Shown piece by piece: positions 41,797-44,820 of a DNA stretch of 44,820 nucleotides. The first letter of the stretch is position 1. Each line of letters starts with the position of its first letter. Under the pieces are notes generated by a model that saw nothing but the letters and a program-made list of their open reading frames with translations, was not told the DNA's origin and did no database searches. The position numbers and the translations under genes were made by a program. The stretch comes from Acidimicrobiia bacterium (lineage in GTDB: Bacteria > Actinomycetota > Acidimicrobiia > Spongiisociales > Spongiisociaceae): positions 17,522-62,341 of the forward strand of contig VXMM01000014.1 in the NCBI GenBank assembly GCA_009841105.1, given 5' to 3'.

Positions 41797-42822
41797 GTGC
41801 GGGCCGCGGTCCTCCACGGATACGGTGAGCCGCTAGAACTGACCGAGCTACCTGATCCGGTCGCGGGTCCCGGACAGGTCGTGGTCGACATCCGGGCCTG
41901 TGGCGTCTGCGGGAGCGACCTGTTCCTCCAGAAGGGCGGATTCGACTCGACCCTGCCGATCATCCCCGGACACGAGGCGGCCGGAGTGGTGTCGTCCCTG
42001 GGGCCGGGGGTCGACTCGGTCCGCATCGGCCAGCCGGTGGCCATCTACTACATCGACCACTGCGGGACGTGCCGGATATGCCGGTCCGGGCGGGTCAACA
42101 TGTGCCTGGGGGTGCGCCGCATGGGGGTGGAGTTCAACGGCGCCTTCGCCGAGCAGGTGGTCATTCCCGCCCGGTCGGTAATCCCGGTGAGCGAGCAGGA
42201 CGACCCGGCCGCCGTAGCGGTGCTGACCGATGCGGTGGCCACGCCCTACCACGCCCTGGTGCAGAGAGCCGGTGCCCGGACCGGCGAGACGGTGGTGGTG
42301 TTCGGGATCGGAGGGATCGGGGCCAACGCCGTACAACTGGCCGCCCACCTGGGGTGCCGGGTAATCGCTGTGAGCCGCTCCGACGCCAGCCTCGATCTGG
42401 CCCGGCGGATGGGCGCCGAGGTCGCGATCAGGACCGGCCCCGGCATCGCCGAGCAGGTCCGGGAGGCGGCCGGACCGGGAGGGCCCGACATCATCATCCA
42501 GACGGTCGGGTCGGCAGAGGTCTTCGCTCAAGCGGTCGCCTCTGCCGGCATCGGCTGCCGGGTGATCGCGGTCGGAGCCACGCTGGACCCTTTCCCGGTG
42601 AATGCCATGGACCTGATCTGGAGGGAAGCCGCCCTGTCGGGCTCCCGTGGCTTCACCCCGCAGGACATCAGGGACGTGCTGGACCTCCAACGTGACGGTG
42701 CTATCACCACCGACCACCTGGTGCGGAGTCGCCGGCCGCTCGATCAGGTGAACGACGCTCTGGATGATCTCCGGAACGCACGGGTGGTTCGCTCGGTGAT
42801 CGGCTTCGGGTCGGGATGGTGA
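41797..42822 (+). CDS. Zinc-dependent alcohol/polyol dehydrogenase
   Basis: This 341-residue medium-chain dehydrogenase has the catalytic-zinc region ACGVCGSD near 37, GHEAAGVV near 62, the structural-zinc lobe CGTCRICRSGRVNMC near 89-103, and the NAD motif FGIGGIGANAVQLA near 170. It starts at GTG 41797 (weak ribosome-binding site, 4 bases after the previous stop). Its stop overlaps the phosphotriesterase-family gene by 7 bases. Related enzymes oxidise threonine, sorbitol or butanediol. Confidence 0.88.
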   Translation: MRAAVLHGYGEPLELTELPDPVAGPGQVVVDIRACGVCGSDLFLQKGGFDSTLPIIPGHEAAGVVSSLGPGVDSVRIGQPVAIYYIDHCGTCRICRSGRVNMCLGVRRMGVEFNGAFAEQVVIPARSVIPVSEQDDPAAVAVLTDAVATPYHALVQRAGARTGETVVVFGIGGIGANAVQLAAHLGCRVIAVSRSDASLDLARRMGAEVAIRTGPGIAEQVREAAGPGGPDIIIQTVGSAEVFAQAVASAGIGCRVIAVGATLDPFPVNAMDLIWREAALSGSRGFTPQDIRDVLDLQRDGAITTDHLVRSRRPLDQVNDALDDLRNARVVRSVIGFGSGW

Positions 42823-43904
42823 CCGCTATTCCAGGTTCGGACCAGCGCGCTCACGCGATGACGGTGCAGGGGCCCGTTCCTGTCTCCGAGCTGGGTCCCA
42901 CCCATGTCCACGAGCACCTCCACATGGACTGCAGGCCGATCCTCCGCATCCATGGCTACCCGGTGGTCTCGGAGGCGCCCCTCACCCTCGAGACCGCCGC
43001 GGAGGCCAGATGGAACCCGGGCGGCTTCCCGGACAATTACCACCAGACCGATCCTGATCAGGTCGTGGCCGAGTTGGAGCCGTTCCGGGCCGCCGGCGGC
43101 CGCACGATCGTGGAGGTAACACCCAGCCACCTGTCAAGGAACCCCGGCATCCTGCGGCGGATCTCCGAGCAGAGCGGCGTACAGGTGATCATGGGCTGCG
43201 GCTACTACCTGGCCGGAAGCCATCCACCGGGGACCGCCAGCCGAACCACGCAAGCAATCGCCGGCGAGCTGATCGACGAGTGGCGCCACGGGGTGGGCGA
43301 CACCGGTATCCGTCCCGGAATCATCGGGGAGATCGGAACCGGCGACCCGGTTCACCCCGAGGAGAGACGTGTTCTCCGGGCCGCGGCATGGGCCCACCTT
43401 GAGACCGGCCTGGCGATCAGCGTCCACGTCCACCCGTGGGGCTTCGAGGGCGGAAACGCGCTCGACGTCCTCGAATCGGAGGGCGTGGACCCCCGCCGGG
43501 TAATCCTCAGCCACATGACCACGGCGGTCGGCGATCCGCCCTACCTGCTCGATTTGCTGGATAGGGGAGCCAACCTGGGCTTCGACCTGATGGGCTTCGA
43601 CCACTCGTTGATCGGCCTGGGCAAGTACCCGCCCAGCGACTTCGACGTGGTGGCGCGGATCGCCGCGCTGGCCGAGCAAGGCTTCGCCGATCAGCTGTTC
43701 GTCTCCCAAGACATGGGAGGAGTGAAGACCCGCTTGCTGGCCTACGGAGGCTGGGGATACGCCCATGTCCTCGATCACGTGATCCCGCTACTTCGGACCG
43801 CGGGATGGGGTGACGGGGAGGTGGAGACCCTGATGGTCACCAACCCGGCCCGCCTGCTGGCGGTTCCCGGCCTGGCCCCTCCGGACGCCGCTGAACGGCC
43901 ATGA
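42816..43904 (+). CDS. Phosphotriesterase-family hydrolase
   Basis: This 362-residue amidohydrolase-superfamily protein has HVHEHL near 30-35 (metal His pair), GIIGEIGTGDPVHPEE near 167 (Glu as bridging ligand instead of carboxylated Lys, as in the Php subgroup), ISVHVHPWG near 200 (His), VILSHMTT near 228 (His) and LFVSQDMGGVK near 290 (Asp). Subgroup members are often lactonases. It is translationally coupled to the alcohol dehydrogenase, fitting a dehydrogenase-then-lactonase sequence like the pair at 3610-5265. Confidence 0.85.
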   Translation: MVTAIPGSDQRAHAMTVQGPVPVSELGPTHVHEHLHMDCRPILRIHGYPVVSEAPLTLETAAEARWNPGGFPDNYHQTDPDQVVAELEPFRAAGGRTIVEVTPSHLSRNPGILRRISEQSGVQVIMGCGYYLAGSHPPGTASRTTQAIAGELIDEWRHGVGDTGIRPGIIGEIGTGDPVHPEERRVLRAAAWAHLETGLAISVHVHPWGFEGGNALDVLESEGVDPRRVILSHMTTAVGDPPYLLDLLDRGANLGFDLMGFDHSLIGLGKYPPSDFDVVARIAALAEQGFADQLFVSQDMGGVKTRLLAYGGWGYAHVLDHVIPLLRTAGWGDGEVETLMVTNPARLLAVPGLAPPDAAERP

Positions 43905-43960
43905 CCGGCGCCATCTAGGCCACTGACGGCACGAACCGCTCCTGGCATCTGGGCACCGGG

Positions 43961-44220
43961 TTGGAGGGCCGAGGCGGGATCGTCACCGGGGCCGCCAGCG
44001 GGATCGGGCGCGCTGTCACCATCTCCATGGCCGAGGCCGGGGCCCGGGCGGCGGCCATAGACCGGGACGAGCCGGGCCTTCGATCCACCTTGTCGGAACT
44101 ACCGGCGACAGTCACCTGCCGGTGGTATCGATCTCTCCAACACATCGTCCATACCGCATCTGGTCGCGTCCGCGGTGGAAGGTCTCGGCGAAGGTGTGGG
44201 CCGTCTAGGACGTGTTCACG
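43961..44220 (+). pseudogene. Broken SDR gene
   Basis: From TTG 43961 the reading LEGRGGIVTGAASGIGRAV...AEAGARAAAIDRDEPGL matches an SDR N-terminus and resembles the intact gene at 20945-21712 (LEGRGVIVTGAAQGIGRA). Near 44115 the frame shifts: the other frame continues with IDLSNTSSIPHLVASAVEGLG, the next SDR segment. SDR-like sequence stops near 44220 and the catalytic half (Ser-Tyr-Lys) is missing. The 160-bp element begins 30 bases later, so loss of the 3' part may be linked to it. Confidence 0.8.
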
Positions 44221-44250
44221 CTATGAGCGTTCGTTTGTTATCGCGGCCCC

Positions 44251-44411
44251 GTGGTCGGTCTGTGGGGTGGTGGTGGGATGTGGCGCCGGCAGCGGCGTCT
44301 ATGGCAAGGACTGCTGACGAAGGCGTACCCGCAGGTACGTTGAGGAGGCAGGACGCAGCCATGGGCGTCGATGGCGGTCCAGAGCACGCCGCCGCAACGC
44401 AGACCGACCAC
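44251..44411 (+). repeat. 160-bp structured element, copy 2
   Basis: This is a 161-base relative of 14697-14860 in the same orientation. P1 is 44251-44264 with 44398-44411; P2 gcgtc/gacgc (44295-44299, 44352-44356); an 11-base bulge with GCAAGG; P3 ctgct/ggcag (44311-44315, 44347-44351); the identical internal loop GACGAAGG/TTGAGGA; P4 cgtacc/ggtacg (44324-44329, 44334-44339) with a 4-base loop. Linker lengths match copy 1 (30 and 41 versus 30 and 42 bases). It lies between the broken SDR and the end of the acyl-CoA synthetase; together they fill 43905-44417. Confidence 0.75.
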
Positions 44412-44417
44412 GATCAG

Positions 44418-44820
44418 CTAGTTGAAAGCTTTGGTCTTGCCCTCCCAGTAGGGGGCCCGCAGCTTGAACTTCTGCAGCTTGCCGGTGGCCGTGCGGGCCA
44501 GCTCGTCGCGCATCTCCACCGACGTGGGGCACTTGTAGTGGGCGATCCGCTCCCGGCAGTACGCGATCAACTCCTCGGGCGTGGCGGTTGCTTCAGCCGC
44601 CAACACCACCAGCGCCTTCACCGTCTCACCCCACTTCTGGTGGGGCACCCCGATGACCGCCACCTCGGCCACGGCCGGATGCGAGAACAGAGCGTCCTCC
44701 ACCTCGATCGACGACACGTTCTCGCCCCCGGAGATGATCACATCCTTCTTGCGGTCGGTGATCACGTAGTAGCCGTCGTCGTCGACGTACCCGCCGTCGC
44801 CGGTGTGGAACCAGCCGTCG
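44418..44820 (-). CDS. AMP-forming acyl-CoA synthetase, C-terminal part
   Basis: Reading continues off the right window edge. Visible are GWFHTGDGGYVDDDGYY (A7/A8 region Asp), the hinge VITDRKKDVIISGGENVSSIEVED, VAVIGVPHQKWGETVKALVVL and the catalytic-lysine block ARTATGKLQKFKLR (Lys that adenylates the acid). The protein activates a carboxylic acid with ATP and CoA; pieces match medium-chain fatty-acid or aryl-CoA ligases. The stop at 44418 lies 7 bases from copy 2 of the structured element. Confidence 0.88.
   Translation of the reverse strand, partial: DGWFHTGDGGYVDDDGYYVITDRKKDVIISGGENVSSIEVEDALFSHPAVAEVAVIGVPHQKWGETVKALVVLAAEATATPEELIAYCRERIAHYKCPTSVEMRDELARTATGKLQKFKLRAPYWEGKTKAFN

Overview
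The window is a high-GC, gene-dense bacterial segment. Gene style (GC-rich third positions, many GTG/TTG starts, Cys-anchored sugar-binding lipoproteins with Ala/Thr-rich linkers, a group II truncated hemoglobin, several VapBC modules) points to an actinobacterium. An Acidimicrobiia-like environmental or host-associated lineage is my best guess, but this is inference: there is no rRNA or marker gene here. The first ~120 bases are almost pure C and look like a sequencing or contig-end artefact, not genome.

Layout. 1-3409 (minus): a ribose-type ABC importer (ATPase fragment, permease, binding lipoprotein). 3610-5265 (plus): a lactonase-type amidohydrolase and an SDR, a plausible sugar-lactone step. 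5323-8381 (minus): 2-oxoacid/acetoin dehydrogenase E1 beta and E1 alpha and a lone lipoyl domain, with an RHH-PIN toxin-antitoxin pair lying between E1 alpha and the lipoyl gene. 8541-12392: a small membrane protein, a Phd-PIN pair, an EamA exporter, shikimate kinase and a threonine-dehydratase-like enzyme. 12586-17913: a sugar-catabolic cluster (TIM-barrel isomerase, two paralogous Gfo/Idh/MocA oxidoreductases, a DapB-like dehydrogenase, a VOC protein) plus divergent L-rhamnose mutarotase. 18074-20881: a large metallophosphoesterase fusion and an AbrB-PIN pair with a clear promoter/operator. 20945-25611 (minus): a second ribose-type ABC importer with an SDR. 25744-33599: a DUF1801-like protein, a DUF4143-type ATPase with three phased repeats in front of it, a DUF6282-like hydrolase, truncated hemoglobin, and two SLC13-type permeases with RCK_C domains. 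33800-40160: two fucose/arabinose-isomerase-like paralogues flanking a dienelactone hydrolase and an ABC-2 exporter. 40256-44820: a decayed MazEF-like pair, an unknown Cys-rich protein, a zinc alcohol dehydrogenase, a phosphotriesterase-family hydrolase, a broken SDR and the end of an acyl-CoA synthetase. Taken together this is an accessory region for uptake and oxidative breakdown of sugars, probably deoxysugars.

The most unusual signals are these. (1) Both sugar-binding lipoproteins carry an in-frame tandem duplication of their whole ligand-binding domain (periods 972 and 924 bp), and within each gene the two copies look identical at the DNA level. (2) A ~160-bp element occurs twice (14697-14860 and 44251-44411). 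It has long terminal inverted repeats and a nested hairpin core. About five base pairs change in a compensatory way between the copies, while the internal-loop bases do not change. This looks like an undescribed structured RNA or a hairpin-based mobile repeat. A possible minimal relative lies at 13447-13490. (3) One SLC13-type permease carries four RCK_C domains in an a-b-a-b order where its neighbour carries one a-b pair, another internal duplication.
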